From JACQFK01 sp964619955 (lineage in GTDB: Bacteria; Planctomycetota; MHYJ01; JACPRB01): DNA of 64,000 nucleotides. The stretch lies in assembly GCA_964619955.1 (NCBI GenBank), contig CAZUJF010000026.1:6235-70234 (forward strand), in the 5' to 3' direction. The notes below the pieces were generated by a model, which saw only the letters and a program-made list of their open reading frames with translations, was not told the origin of the DNA and ran no database searches. Made by a program: the position numbers and the translations under genes. Below are positions 27,688 to 37,913 of the stretch, piece by piece; positions within the stretch are counted from its first letter, which is position 1; every line of letters begins with the position of its first letter.

Positions 27688-27694
27688 TATTATA
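27688..27694. promoter_or_regulatory. overlapping divergent -10 elements
   Basis: TATTATA reads as TATTAT on the plus strand (10 bases before the ATG at 27704) and as TATAAT on the minus strand (toward the gene at 27662, with a normal leader and ribosome-binding site). One A/T-rich patch could therefore serve both genes. Confidence 0.4.
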
Positions 27695-27703
27695 CCCAAG
27701 ATC

Positions 27704-28136
27704 ATGCGAAAAGCCCTGGCCCTTCTGCTCCTGCCGCTCGCCGCCTGCTCCACGTACGAGCGCGATTGGGAGGCCGCCGCGGCGCCCCCCCGACCCGGGG
27801 CGATCGAAGGGCGATGGGAAGGCCTCTGGCAGAGCGCGGTCGACGGTCACACCGGGGAACTGCGCTGTCTCGTCAGCCCCCGCCCCGACGGCGGCCTCGA
27901 CGCCCGCTACCACGCCACGTACACGTGGTGCCTGCTCCCCTTCACCTTCGACTACACGGTGCCCATGACGGCGGAGCGGAGCGGGGACATCTGGCGCTTC
28001 AGGGGTTCCGCGGAACTGGGCTGCTGGATCGCCGGCGGCCTCTACACCTACGAGGGCCAGGCCGGCCCCGCAGGCTACGAAGCCACCTACCGGTCGGAGG
28101 AGGACCGCGGCGTCTTCCGGCTGCGCCGGCCGCCCG

Positions 28137-28156
<20 letters not shown>
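27704..28156 (+). CDS. small lipoprotein
   Basis: 150 residues with a clear lipoprotein signal, MRKALALLLLPLAAC, giving a lipidated Cys15. The mature part (IEGRWEGLWQSAVDGHTGELRC...) is beta-rich, with GxWxGxW features seen in lipocalin-like secreted domains, but I cannot name a family. It has no ribosome-binding site and a -10-like element close upstream. The last 20 bases overlap the end of aspS on the opposite strand. Confidence 0.7.
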
Positions 28157-29906
<1,750 letters not shown>

Positions 29907-29917
29907 GGTCTGGTCCC

Positions 29918-30730
29918 TCAATTCAAGGCCGGGATGAGCATCCCGGCGTATCCCACCACTTGTTCACGATCCCCGGACACGTCCCCGCTCGTCGCGTGGG
30001 CCAGCGTCCGGGCCGACGTCGCCCCCCGGGCCCGCGCATACGCGATGGCCGCCAGCACGGGCGCGTAACCGCACATCGACACCCGCTCGCGCCGCAGCGC
30101 CGCCCGCAGGCCTTCCGCGTCCAGCGCCTCCACCGCCCGGATCACGGCCGCGTCCTTCCGAAGCGTCGTCTCCTGGTCCTCGTAATGGTTCAGGTCCGTC
30201 GAGGCTACCACGAGGAACTCGCCCTCCACCCCGGCCAGCGAGGCGCCGAAGGCCTCCAGCCTCCGGGCCGAGCGGTCGTCCCTCCCCAGCGAGAGCGCCA
30301 CCGGCACGAGCCTCATATCCGGACGCGCCACCTGCAGGAACGGCACCTGGACCTCGCCCGAATGCTCCCCGCGATGGCCGGCCTCGTCGAATTCGGCCCC
30401 CTCGCAGGCTTCCTTCACCCGCCGCGCGAGCGCCTCCTCCACGGGCGCATCCCCCAGCGGGGTCCGCCAGGCGCCCCGGGGCCAGACGGCGATCTCCGCC
30501 CCCTGCCCGCGATGATTGAAGCACAGCAGCACCACGTCCCTCGGAATCTCCACCGCCCCGTACACGGCCCCCGCCACGCGCCCCGAATAGACGTATCCCG
30601 CGTGCGGAACCACGACGGCCAGGGCCTTCGATTTCGGCCCGCGGCCCAGCATGGATTCGACGTCCCGGCGCAGTTCGGCGGCGGTCCCGGGATAGAACGT
30701 GCCGGACACGGCGGGCGCGCGGTGGCTCAT
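29918..30730 (-). CDS. MEMO-family protein (AmmeMemoRadiSam system protein B)
   Basis: 270 residues starting MSHRAPAVSGTFYPG, the usual opening of MEMO homologues. Metal-like ligands typical of the family are visible: PHAGYVYSG, a GEHSGEVQVPFLQ segment and STDLNHYE. The fold resembles class III extradiol dioxygenases. In many genomes it neighbours AMMECR1 and a radical SAM gene; neither is seen here. Instead it lies between lipA (50 bases upstream) and aspS (11 bases downstream). The role is unknown. Confidence 0.88.
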   Translation of the reverse strand: MSHRAPAVSGTFYPGTAAELRRDVESMLGRGPKSKALAVVVPHAGYVYSGRVAGAVYGAVEIPRDVVLLCFNHRGQGAEIAVWPRGAWRTPLGDAPVEEALARRVKEACEGAEFDEAGHRGEHSGEVQVPFLQVARPDMRLVPVALSLGRDDRSARRLEAFGASLAGVEGEFLVVASTDLNHYEDQETTLRKDAAVIRAVEALDAEGLRAALRRERVSMCGYAPVLAAIAYARARGATSARTLAHATSGDVSGDREQVVGYAGMLIPALN

Positions 30731-30780
30731 CGAAGCGCGGCATTCTCCCCGAAGGCCCGGAGGAATGCAATGTCCCGCCG

Positions 30781-31659
30781 TCAGCGGGGCTGCGTGAGCC
30801 CCTCGAAGGGCTCCTCGGCCCGGTAGGAACTCCGCACCAGGGGGCCGGACTGCACGTAGCGGATGCCCCGCGCCTTCGCATCCGCGCCCAGGCGCTCGAA
30901 CTCCTCGGGCGTGTAGTAGCGCCGCACCGGAAGGTGCTCCCGCGTCGGCTGCAGATACTGGCCGACGGTCAGGATGTCCAGCCCGAGGCGGCCCAGGTCG
31001 TCGAAGAGCTCCTGGATCTCGTCCCAGGTCTCCCCATGCCCCACCTGGAGCCCCGTCTTCGTCAGGATGCCGGCCTTCCGCGTCCCCTCGAGAACCCTCC
31101 GCGAACGCTCGTAGTTCGCCGCGCTGCGCACCTCCCGCTGGAGGCGCTTCACGCATTCCACGTTGTGCGCAAACACGTCCGGCTTCGCGTCCCAGACCGC
31201 CTGCAACGACTCGCGCCGGCCCAGGAAGTCGGGCGTCAGCACCTCGATCGTCGTCCCGGGATTCAGCTCGCGCGTCCGGCGGATCGTTTCGGCGAAGACC
31301 GCCGCGCCGCCGTCCTCGAGCTCGTCGCGGTTCACGCTCGTGATCACGGCGTGTTTGATGCCCAGTTCGCGTATCGCCTCGGCGGTGCGCCGGGGCTCGT
31401 CGAGGTCGAGCTCCACGGGCCGCCCGGTCTTCACGTTGCAGAAGCCGCACGAGCGCGTGCAGATGTCGCCGAGGATCATGAACGTGGCGGTCCGCCGGCT
31501 CCAGCACTCCGCGATGTTGGGGCACATCGCGTCCTCGCAGACGGTGTGCAGCTTCCGGCGGCGCGCGACGGCCAGCGTGTCCCGGTAGCCGCCGCCGGAC
31601 GGAAGTTTTACCTTCAGCCAGGCCGGCTTGCGCAGGACTACCGGATGGGTATGGTCCAC
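30781..31659 (-). CDS. lipA: lipoyl synthase
   Basis: 292 residues. The LipA-specific auxiliary cluster motif CEDAMCPNIAEC and the radical SAM motif CTRSCGFC are both present, as is the C-terminal RSSYRAEE motif that supplies the serine ligand. The enzyme inserts two sulfurs into octanoyl-lysine on the E2 lipoyl domain. No ATG fits; a GTG at 31659 overlapping the E2 gene end by 22 bases is the best start, with KPAWLKVKLP close behind as in the family. Being directly downstream of its substrate protein gene fits its job. Confidence 0.93.
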   Translation of the reverse strand: MDHTHPVVLRKPAWLKVKLPSGGGYRDTLAVARRRKLHTVCEDAMCPNIAECWSRRTATFMILGDICTRSCGFCNVKTGRPVELDLDEPRRTAEAIRELGIKHAVITSVNRDELEDGGAAVFAETIRRTRELNPGTTIEVLTPDFLGRRESLQAVWDAKPDVFAHNVECVKRLQREVRSAANYERSRRVLEGTRKAGILTKTGLQVGHGETWDEIQELFDDLGRLGLDILTVGQYLQPTREHLPVRRYYTPEEFERLGADAKARGIRYVQSGPLVRSSYRAEEPFEGLTQPR

Positions 31660-32915
31660 GTCTGGAGCAGTTCCTTCACGCGGGCCATGAATTTCTCGGC
31701 CTCCACGCCGTCGACGACGCGGTGGTCGAACGAAAGGTCGATGTAGCACATCGGCCGGATCGCGATCGCGTCGTTGATGACGACCGCCCGCTTCTGGATC
31801 GACCCGATCCCCAGGATCGCCACCTGCGGCTGGTTGATCACGGGCGTCGCGAAGAGCCCGCCGAAGCTTCCGGGATTGGTGATCGTGAACGTGCCGCCCT
31901 GGATGTCGTCGACCGTCAGCTTCTTGATCTTCGCGCGCTCCGCGACGTCGTTGATGCCCCGCACCAGCCCGAGGAAGCTCTTCTCCTCGCAGGCCTTCAC
32001 GACGGGGACGATCAGCCCCTCGGGGATCGCGACGGCGACCCCCAGGTTGATGTAGTTGTGGTAGACGACGTTCGTGCCGTCCACCGAGGCGTTGAAGAGC
32101 GGGAACTCCTTCAGGGCCTGGACGGCCGCCCCGGCGAAGAAATGCGTGTAGGTCAGCCTCGTGCCGAAGACCGTCTCGTAGTCCTTCTTCTCGCGCTCCC
32201 GCAGCTCGACCACCTTGCTCATGTCGATCTCGAAGAAGGTCGTCACGTGCGCGGAGGTGGCCTTGGAGCGGGTCATGTGCTCGGCGATCTTCTGACGCAT
32301 CGGCGACATGGGTTCGACGCGGGTGCGTCCCGGGACCGCGACGGGCGCCTTGGCCGCCGGAACGAACGCGGCCGGACGCGGGATGGGCGCGGGCGGGGCC
32401 GCGGCCGGGGCCGTCGGCGACGCCGCAGGGGCGCCCCTCTGGATGTGCTCGTCGATGTCCTTCTTGGTGATGCGCCCCTTCCAGCCCGAACCGGTGATCG
32501 CGCCGAGTTCGACGCCCTCCTGCCGGGCGATGCGCCGCACCAGGGGCGAGGCGAAGACGCGGCCGGCTTCCTCCGCGGTGGGCGCCGCCGTCAGCGCGGG
32601 GGCCGGCGCCGCCGGGGCGGCGGGCCGCTTTTCGGCCTCGGGGGGCGCGGCCGCGGGAGCGGTCGCCGCGGACGTCACGCCCTCGTCCACGATCGCCACG
32701 ACCGTGTGGATGGGCACCTTGGAACCCACGGGCATCAGGATCTTCTGGAGCACCCCGGCGACGGGGGACGGGATTTCCGTGTCGACCTTGTCCGTCGACA
32801 GCTCGAAGATCGGCTCGTCCCGCCGGACGGACTCGCCTTCCTTCTTGAGCCACTTGGTGATGGTGCCCTCGAAGATGGATTCGCCCATCTGGGGCATGAC
32901 GATATTGGTCGGCAT
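31638..32915 (-). CDS. 2-oxoacid dehydrogenase E2, dihydrolipoamide acyltransferase
   Basis: 425 residues. One lipoyl domain (GESIFEGTITKWL..., lipoyl-Lys in STDKVDTEIP) spans residues 1-80. An Ala/Pro linker follows, then the peripheral subunit-binding domain (ASPLVRRIARQEGV, about 115-150). A second linker leads to the catalytic domain, which ends with FDHRVVDG (catalytic His). The sequence does not let me choose safely between pyruvate and branched-chain specificity. It lies 74 bases after the E1 beta gene and overlaps lipA. A TATGAT at 32958-32953 might be an internal promoter; GAGGG serves as ribosome-binding site. Confidence 0.93.
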   Translation of the reverse strand: MPTNIVMPQMGESIFEGTITKWLKKEGESVRRDEPIFELSTDKVDTEIPSPVAGVLQKILMPVGSKVPIHTVVAIVDEGVTSAATAPAAAPPEAEKRPAAPAAPAPALTAAPTAEEAGRVFASPLVRRIARQEGVELGAITGSGWKGRITKKDIDEHIQRGAPAASPTAPAAAPPAPIPRPAAFVPAAKAPVAVPGRTRVEPMSPMRQKIAEHMTRSKATSAHVTTFFEIDMSKVVELREREKKDYETVFGTRLTYTHFFAGAAVQALKEFPLFNASVDGTNVVYHNYINLGVAVAIPEGLIVPVVKACEEKSFLGLVRGINDVAERAKIKKLTVDDIQGGTFTITNPGSFGGLFATPVINQPQVAILGIGSIQKRAVVINDAIAIRPMCYIDLSFDHRVVDGVEAEKFMARVKELLQTWTIPIR

Positions 32916-32989
32916 CGATCGCTATCCCTCTTGGAAGCTGGTCTCAGGGCGCATCATACAATGAGGGGTATCCCTTATCCAGAATCCGC

Positions 32990-33958
32990 TCAGTAGGCCG
33001 CCAGGGCCCGCGCGGCGCGGCAGATCTCGTCCACCGAGGGCAGATGGGCGTCCTCCAGCGCGGGGGCGAAGGGCACGGGGGCGTCCGGCGCGGTCACCCG
33101 GACCACGGGCCCGTCCAGGTCCTCGAACGCCTCCTCGTTCACGATCGCCGCGATCTCGGAGGCCACCCCGCCCGTGCGGATGTCCTCCTGCACGACCATG
33201 ATCTTGTGCGTCTTCCGCACGCTCGCGACGAGGGCCTCCCGGTCCAGCGGATAGATCGTCCGCAGGTCGATCAGCTCCACGGAGAGTTCCGGCATTTTCG
33301 CCAGAGCCTCCAGGCAGCGGTGCAGCATCATCCCGTAGCTGACGATCGTGAGCTGCGTCCCGGGCCTGACCAGCGCCGCCTTCCCGATCGGCACGGGGGC
33401 GATGCCGGCCGGGACCTCCCCCTTGATCCGGCGATACAGGTACTTGTGCTCGAGGAAGAGACAGGGATCGTTGTCCCGGATGCAGGCCTTCATCAGCCCC
33501 GCGGCGTCCGCCGGATTCGACGGCGCCACCACCTTGATGCCCGGCGAGTGCGCGAACCACATCTCCACGCTGCGCGAATGGAAGGGTCCCGCGCGGAGCC
33601 CCGCGCCCCAGGGCCCCCGGAAGACCAGGGGGGCCGGCCGCCCCCAGCGGTAGCGGCTCGTCGCCGCGAAGTTGACGATGACGTCGAAGGCGCAGGCGAT
33701 GAAGTCGATGAACTGGAATTCCACGACCGGACGGAAACCCACATAGGACATCCCGACGGCCGCGCCCACGAAGCCCTCCTCCGCGATCGGCATCTCGAGC
33801 ACGCGCTTCGGCCCGAAAAGGTCCAGGAAGCCTTCGGTCACCTTGAACGCGCCCCCGTAGCGGCCGATGTCCTCCCCCATCAGCAGAACCGACGGATCCG
33901 CCTCCATCTCCTCCCGGAGCGCCTGGGAGACCGCCTCGAGAAACGTCCGCTCAGGCAT
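32990..33958 (-). CDS. 2-oxoacid dehydrogenase E1 beta subunit
   Basis: 322 residues, a standard E1 beta: LLMGEDIGRYGGAFKVTEG at the start, EEGFVGAAVGMSYVGFRPVVEFQFIDF in short blocks, FRGPWGAG, and HSRSVEMWFAHSPG. The C-terminal transketolase-like domain reads LIDLRTIYPLD. Together with E1 alpha it decarboxylates the 2-oxoacid with thiamine diphosphate. It overlaps the E1 alpha end by eight bases, so translation is coupled and subunit stoichiometry is kept. Confidence 0.93.
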   Translation of the reverse strand: MPERTFLEAVSQALREEMEADPSVLLMGEDIGRYGGAFKVTEGFLDLFGPKRVLEMPIAEEGFVGAAVGMSYVGFRPVVEFQFIDFIACAFDVIVNFAATSRYRWGRPAPLVFRGPWGAGLRAGPFHSRSVEMWFAHSPGIKVVAPSNPADAAGLMKACIRDNDPCLFLEHKYLYRRIKGEVPAGIAPVPIGKAALVRPGTQLTIVSYGMMLHRCLEALAKMPELSVELIDLRTIYPLDREALVASVRKTHKIMVVQEDIRTGGVASEIAAIVNEEAFEDLDGPVVRVTAPDAPVPFAPALEDAHLPSVDEICRAARALAAY

Positions 33959-34967
33959 GAGCCCTCCCCCACGGCTCGAAGGCGATGATGCCGTCGTCCT
34001 CGAAGACGCCCCTCCGCGCCTCAGCGCCGTCCGGCGCCGGGGAGGCCTCCGCGAACGCCACGGCGTCCTCCACCGCGGCCTGGACGCGTGCCTCGATCTC
34101 CGCCTTCTCCGCCGCCGTGGGCTTCAGGGCGCGTTCATGGCGGACGATGGGGTCCTTCCTCCGCCACGCCTCGAAAAGCTCCGGCGGGACGTACTCCGCC
34201 CCGTCGTGCGGCGCATGTCCGCGCATGCGGAAAGTCTTCAATTCGATCAACTGCGGCCCGCCGCCCGCGCGGGCGGCATCAACGCAGGATTTCGTCAGGT
34301 GGTAGACCGCCTCGACATCGTTCCCGTCGCCGACGAAGCCCGGGATCCCGAACGCCTTCGCCTTGTCCGCCAGATCCGTCAGCAGCGACTGCTTCGAGGT
34401 CGGCGTCGAATAGGCGTATCCGTTGTTCTCGATGATCACGACCAGGGGCGCGCGGTTCACGGCCGCCACATTGAGGCCTTCGTAGAAATCGCCGGTGGAC
34501 GTGGCCCCGTCGCCGATGTACGCCAGCGCCACCCGCGGCTCGCCTTTCAAGCGGGCGCCCATCGCCATGCCCGCGAGCACGGAGATCTGGATACCCAGCA
34601 TGGAGATGTACGCGACCACCCCCGTGCGGTCCACGTCGCCGAAGTGCTGCGAGTTGTCCTTGCCGCCCGTGGGCGAGGTCGCCTTCGCGAGATACTGGGT
34701 CATGATGTCCCGCGGCGTGTGGCCGCGCACGAGCACCGCCCCCAGGTTCCGGATCATCGGGCCGAGGTAGTCCCCGGGCTGAAGGGCGTGGGCGGACCCG
34801 ATCGAGACCGCCTCCTGGCCGAGATTCGAGAAGAGGCCGCCGAGCACGCGGCCCTGCTTGTGCAGCACGTGCGCCCGCTCGTCGAGCGCGCGGGTGAGCT
34901 TCAGATCGTGATAAAGCCGGAGCCGGAAGTCCCGGGGCAGCGCCTCAGGGGCGGGCCGCTTCGCCAT
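33951..34967 (-). CDS. 2-oxoacid dehydrogenase E1 alpha subunit
   Basis: 338 residues. The thiamine-diphosphate/Mg motif spans GDGATSTGDFYEGLNVAAV to VIIENNGYAYSTPT. The serine/arginine-rich loop TFRMRGHAPHDGAEYVP resembles the phosphorylation-loop region of the family. The N-terminal LKLTRALDERAHVLHKQGRV is shared by pyruvate and branched-chain E1 alpha, so specificity stays open. It overlaps lipB upstream by 23 bases and E1 beta downstream by eight. Confidence 0.92.
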   Translation of the reverse strand: MAKRPAPEALPRDFRLRLYHDLKLTRALDERAHVLHKQGRVLGGLFSNLGQEAVSIGSAHALQPGDYLGPMIRNLGAVLVRGHTPRDIMTQYLAKATSPTGGKDNSQHFGDVDRTGVVAYISMLGIQISVLAGMAMGARLKGEPRVALAYIGDGATSTGDFYEGLNVAAVNRAPLVVIIENNGYAYSTPTSKQSLLTDLADKAKAFGIPGFVGDGNDVEAVYHLTKSCVDAARAGGGPQLIELKTFRMRGHAPHDGAEYVPPELFEAWRRKDPIVRHERALKPTAAEKAEIEARVQAAVEDAVAFAEASPAPDGAEARRGVFEDDGIIAFEPWGRAHA

Positions 34968-35604
34968 GCGCCGTCATGCTCCGTCGGAAGACCGCACCGA
35001 ACGCCTCGACGAGCGCGGCCCGGACCTCGCCGGGATCCGCCTCCCGCCCCGTCTCGCGCGCGAGCGATGTTACCCCCTTGCCCTGGAGCCCGCAAGGAAC
35101 GATCAGGTCGAAGTACGAGAGGTCCGTGTTGGCGTTGAAGGCGAATCCGTGGCTCGTCACCCAGCGCTCGAGGCGCACGCCGATCGCGCCGATCTTGCGG
35201 TCCCCGACCCAGGCGCCCGTCATGCCCGGGATGCGCCCCGCCGTGACCTTCCAGCGGGCCGCCGTGCGGATCATCACCTCCTCGAGGCCGTCCAGATACC
35301 AGCGCACGTCCCGGCGCAGTTCGTCGAGGTTCATCACCGGGTACCCCACGATCTGACCGGGGCCGTGGAACGTGACGTCGCCGCCGCGGTCGCTCTGGAC
35401 CAGCGCGACCTCCGGCCGCGATGCCAGCACGTGCTCGCGCTTGGCCATCTTGCCGAGCGTGATCACGGGGGGATGTTCGACGAAGAGCAGGCTGTCGGGG
35501 ATCTCCCCCGCGATGCGCCGGCGCACCGTGTCCTTCTGGACGGCCAGCGCCTCCGCGTAGCCCAGGCGTCCCAGGTCGCGCCAGACGCACCCGGGACGGC
35601 CCAT
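34945..35604 (-). CDS. lipB: octanoyltransferase (lipoate biosynthesis)
   Basis: 219 residues. The conserved LipB blocks are present: GGDVTFHGPGQIVGYP, KIGAIGVR with the catalytic Lys, SHGFAFNAN, and PCGLQGKGVTSL with the catalytic Cys. It moves octanoate from acyl carrier protein to the lipoyl domain, the step before LipA. Its start codon overlaps the lpd stop by one base (TGATG). Having both lipA and lipB inside the same operon as E1, E2 and E3 makes a self-contained lipoylated complex. Confidence 0.95.
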   Translation of the reverse strand: MGRPGCVWRDLGRLGYAEALAVQKDTVRRRIAGEIPDSLLFVEHPPVITLGKMAKREHVLASRPEVALVQSDRGGDVTFHGPGQIVGYPVMNLDELRRDVRWYLDGLEEVMIRTAARWKVTAGRIPGMTGAWVGDRKIGAIGVRLERWVTSHGFAFNANTDLSYFDLIVPCGLQGKGVTSLARETGREADPGEVRAALVEAFGAVFRRSMTAHGEAARP

Positions 35605-36986
35605 CAGATGTGGATCGCGTGGCCGAAGTAGGCGTGGGCCGCTTCCATGAGGCCCTCGCTCAGCGTGGGATGCGGGTGCATCGCGGCCAGTTCATGGACC
35701 GTGAGCTCCCCGTTGAGCACCGCCACGCCCTCGCCGATGAGGTCCCCGGCGTGGGCGTGCAGGATGTGGACGCCGAGCACCTCGTCGTAGCGGCTGTCGG
35801 CGACGATCTTGACGAAGCCTTCGCGCTCGTCCTCGATGGCGGCCTTGCCCACACCCATGAACGGGAACTTCGCCGTCTTGACCTTGTGGCCGCGCTCGCG
35901 GGCCTTCTTCTCGGTGAGCCCGATGCTCGCCACCTGCGGGTCGCAGTAGGTCACGCCGGGCGTGCGGTCATAGTTGAGGGGCTTCGGGTTCTTCCCCGCG
36001 AGATGCTCCGCCGCCAGGATGCCCTCGGCGCTCGCCACGTGGGCCAGCTGGGGCGTGGGGACGATGTCCCCGATCGCGTAGATCCCGGGCTCCGCCGTCT
36101 GCATATGGCCGTCGACCTTGATGAAGCCCCGGTCCGTCTTGATGCGGGTGTTCTCGAGGCCGATCTTGTCGGTGTTGGGTTTGCGACCCACCGCGACGAG
36201 GACGAACTCCGACTCCAGCGCTTCCGTCTTTCCGTCCTTGGAGACGGTCGTGACGTAGCCCGCACCCGAGGGCTTGATGGACTCCACCTTGGAGCCGGTG
36301 TGGAACTTGAGGCCCCGCTTGGCGAGGATCTTCTGGAGTTCCGCGGCGACCTCGTCGTCCTCGATCGGCACGATCTGCGGCATGGCTTCGACGACGCTGA
36401 CCTTCGAGCCGAAGCGCTGGTAGACGGACGCGAACTCCAGGCCGACGGCGCCCGCGCCGATGACGACCATCGAGGCCGGGACCTTCTTGAGATTGAGGGC
36501 CTCGTTGCTGGTGATGATGCCCCTGCCGTCGGGCTCCATGCCCGGGAACCATTTCACGGACGAGCCGGTGGCCAGGATGACGGCTTTCGTGGTGTGCGCC
36601 TTGCCGTCGACCTCGACGACGCCGGGCTTGGCGACGCGCCCGAGCCCCACGAGGGTCGTGACCTTGTTCTTCTTGAGCAGGGCCTCGATGCCCATGAGGT
36701 TGCGTTTGACGACGAGTTCCTTATGTTTCATGACGGCGTCGAGGTTGAGGCGGACGTTGTCGGCCTCGACCCCGAATTTCGCGGCGTGCTGCATCTGCTC
36801 GTAGAGGTAGGCGTCGTGAAGGAGGGCCTTCGTGGGGATGCAGCCCCAGTGGAGACAGGTGCCGCCGAACTCGGGCTTGGGGCCCTTTTCGACGAGGGCC
36901 GTCTTGAGGCCGAGCTGGGCGGAGCGGATCGCGGCGACGTAGCCGCCGGGACCGGAGCCGATGATCGTCACGTCGAAGTCGGGCAT
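35604..36986 (-). CDS. lpd: dihydrolipoyl dehydrogenase (E3)
   Basis: 460 residues. The FAD-binding GSGPGGYVAAIRSAQLG lies near the N-terminus, and the redox-active disulfide is in GGTCLHWGCIPTK (residues about 40-52). The NAD-binding GAGAVGLEFASVYQRFG is central, and the C-terminal catalytic His-Glu region reads HAHAGDLIGE...HPHPTLSE. It reoxidises dihydrolipoamide with NAD. The ATG at 36986 is chosen as GAGGAA lies ahead of it and family similarity begins there. First gene of the E3-lipB-E1-E2-lipA unit. Confidence 0.95.
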   Translation of the reverse strand: MPDFDVTIIGSGPGGYVAAIRSAQLGLKTALVEKGPKPEFGGTCLHWGCIPTKALLHDAYLYEQMQHAAKFGVEADNVRLNLDAVMKHKELVVKRNLMGIEALLKKNKVTTLVGLGRVAKPGVVEVDGKAHTTKAVILATGSSVKWFPGMEPDGRGIITSNEALNLKKVPASMVVIGAGAVGLEFASVYQRFGSKVSVVEAMPQIVPIEDDEVAAELQKILAKRGLKFHTGSKVESIKPSGAGYVTTVSKDGKTEALESEFVLVAVGRKPNTDKIGLENTRIKTDRGFIKVDGHMQTAEPGIYAIGDIVPTPQLAHVASAEGILAAEHLAGKNPKPLNYDRTPGVTYCDPQVASIGLTEKKARERGHKVKTAKFPFMGVGKAAIEDEREGFVKIVADSRYDEVLGVHILHAHAGDLIGEGVAVLNGELTVHELAAMHPHPTLSEGLMEAAHAYFGHAIHI

Positions 36987-37017
36987 GAGCTTGTTCCTCG
37001 GATTAGGGAAGGCAGCC

Positions 37018-37046
37018 GTTATAGGGGATCGGACGGGGGCGTTCAA
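37018..37046 (-). promoter_or_regulatory. promoter of the lpd-lipB-E1-E2-lipA operon
   Basis: Minus strand: TTGAAC (37046-37041), 17 bases, TATAAC (37023-37018). The leader of about 25 bases ends with a GAGGAA ribosome-binding site before the lpd ATG. Confidence 0.65.
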
Positions 37047-37067
37047 GGGGTTGCGCCTGCGGAGCGT

Positions 37068-37466
37068 TCAAGGAAGGAGATCGAAGCCCGCCTTCCGGAA
37101 GCCGCCGTCGAAGCTGAAGATCTTCCGCGTCCGGGCCGCCTTCATCAGAACGACGTTCGTCGCGTCGACGAAGCTCAGGCCCTGATCCTCGAACTTCAGC
37201 AGCGCCTCGAGGGCCTCCTCCACCGCCTGGAGACCGACATCGACGACATGGAAGAGGGGGCTGGACAGGATCTTTCGGATGAAATCCGACGTCGGCCGGG
37301 CCCCCACCAGGCGCACGCCGCGACCGGCCACCTCCCCCAGCACAAAGAGGCTCGTGATCAGCCGGACGTCCCCCATCCGCGCCATCGCCGCCAGCGCGGA
37401 CGCGTGATGCTGATCCGAGCGGTCCAGAAGGGCGATGAAGGGGCCGGAGTCGACGAAGACCCTCAC
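37068..37466 (-). CDS. PIN-domain toxin (VapC-like)
   Basis: 132 residues: the PIN-domain start VRVFVDSGPFIALLDRSD carries the first acidic residue (Asp6). A second acidic cluster is at GLSFVDATNVVLM and a last at FSFDGGF. The family cleaves RNA, often initiator tRNA or rRNA. The GTG start overlaps the antitoxin stop (GTGA, 37463-37466), the classic TA arrangement. The gene is compact and complete with no sign of decay. Confidence 0.88.
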   Translation of the reverse strand: MRVFVDSGPFIALLDRSDQHHASALAAMARMGDVRLITSLFVLGEVAGRGVRLVGARPTSDFIRKILSSPLFHVVDVGLQAVEEALEALLKFEDQGLSFVDATNVVLMKAARTRKIFSFDGGFRKAGFDLLP

Positions 37467-37735
37467 GCCCGGGGTCTCCGACGGCGGGGGCCGTGGAGCA
37501 CCTCGTCGACGTCGACGGAGCCCGTCCCCGGCCCGCCGCTCGCGGCGGCTCCGCACGCGCCGAGGAAATCCTCCAGGGATTCCTTCCAGCTCCCCCGTTC
37601 CGGGGGGGAGGCCAGGTGTTTCTCCAGGGCTTCGCGGATCACCGCGGAAGCCGGAACACCCTCCAGCAGGGCCCGCTGCTTGATCGCTTTCAACATGGGA
37701 GCCTCGATCCGCACATTGGTCACGACGTATCTCAT
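37463..37735 (-). CDS. ribbon-helix-helix antitoxin (VapB-like)
   Basis: 90 residues. MRYVVTNVRIEAPMLKAIKQ forms the strand and first helix of a ribbon-helix-helix DNA-binding domain, followed by GVPASAVIREALEKHL. The C-terminal half is Gly/Pro-rich and probably wraps the toxin. It is coupled to vapC by a four-base overlap. The ATG at 37735 is preferred since the RHH strand begins there. It lies seven bases after a -10 element with no ribosome-binding site, so it may be read from a leaderless message. Confidence 0.85.
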   Translation of the reverse strand: MRYVVTNVRIEAPMLKAIKQRALLEGVPASAVIREALEKHLASPPERGSWKESLEDFLGACGAAASGGPGTGSVDVDEVLHGPRRRRPRA

Positions 37736-37742
37736 CACTACA

Positions 37743-37771
37743 AGCATACATCCGTATGCTTTGCAATGCAA
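37743..37771 (-). promoter_or_regulatory. vapBC promoter with overlapping palindromic operator
   Basis: Minus strand: TTGCAT (37771-37766), 17 bases, TATGCT (37748-37743). The -10 lies in one arm of a perfect inverted repeat, AGCATAC (37743-37749) and GTATGCT (37754-37760) with a four-base centre. This is a likely site for VapB autorepression. The -10 ends seven bases before the vapB ATG. Confidence 0.65.
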
Positions 37772-37901
37772 GTCCGTCATCTCCACGCTCATGAAAGGAG
37801 TGGCTCCGGACGGAATATTTCGACAGGGAAAATGCCGACTCCTGGAGATTTATTCCGCTCTTGATCCGCTGTAGTTCGAGCGCCGCCGCCGCGCGCGGGG
37901 T

Positions 37902-37907
37902 TAGAAT
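37902..37907 (+). promoter_or_regulatory. -10-like element TAGAAT, start-proximal
   Basis: TAGAAT ends six bases before the ATG at 37914. The spacer CGGGGG is not placed as a normal ribosome-binding site. Confidence 0.4.
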
Positions 37908-37913
37908 CGGGGG

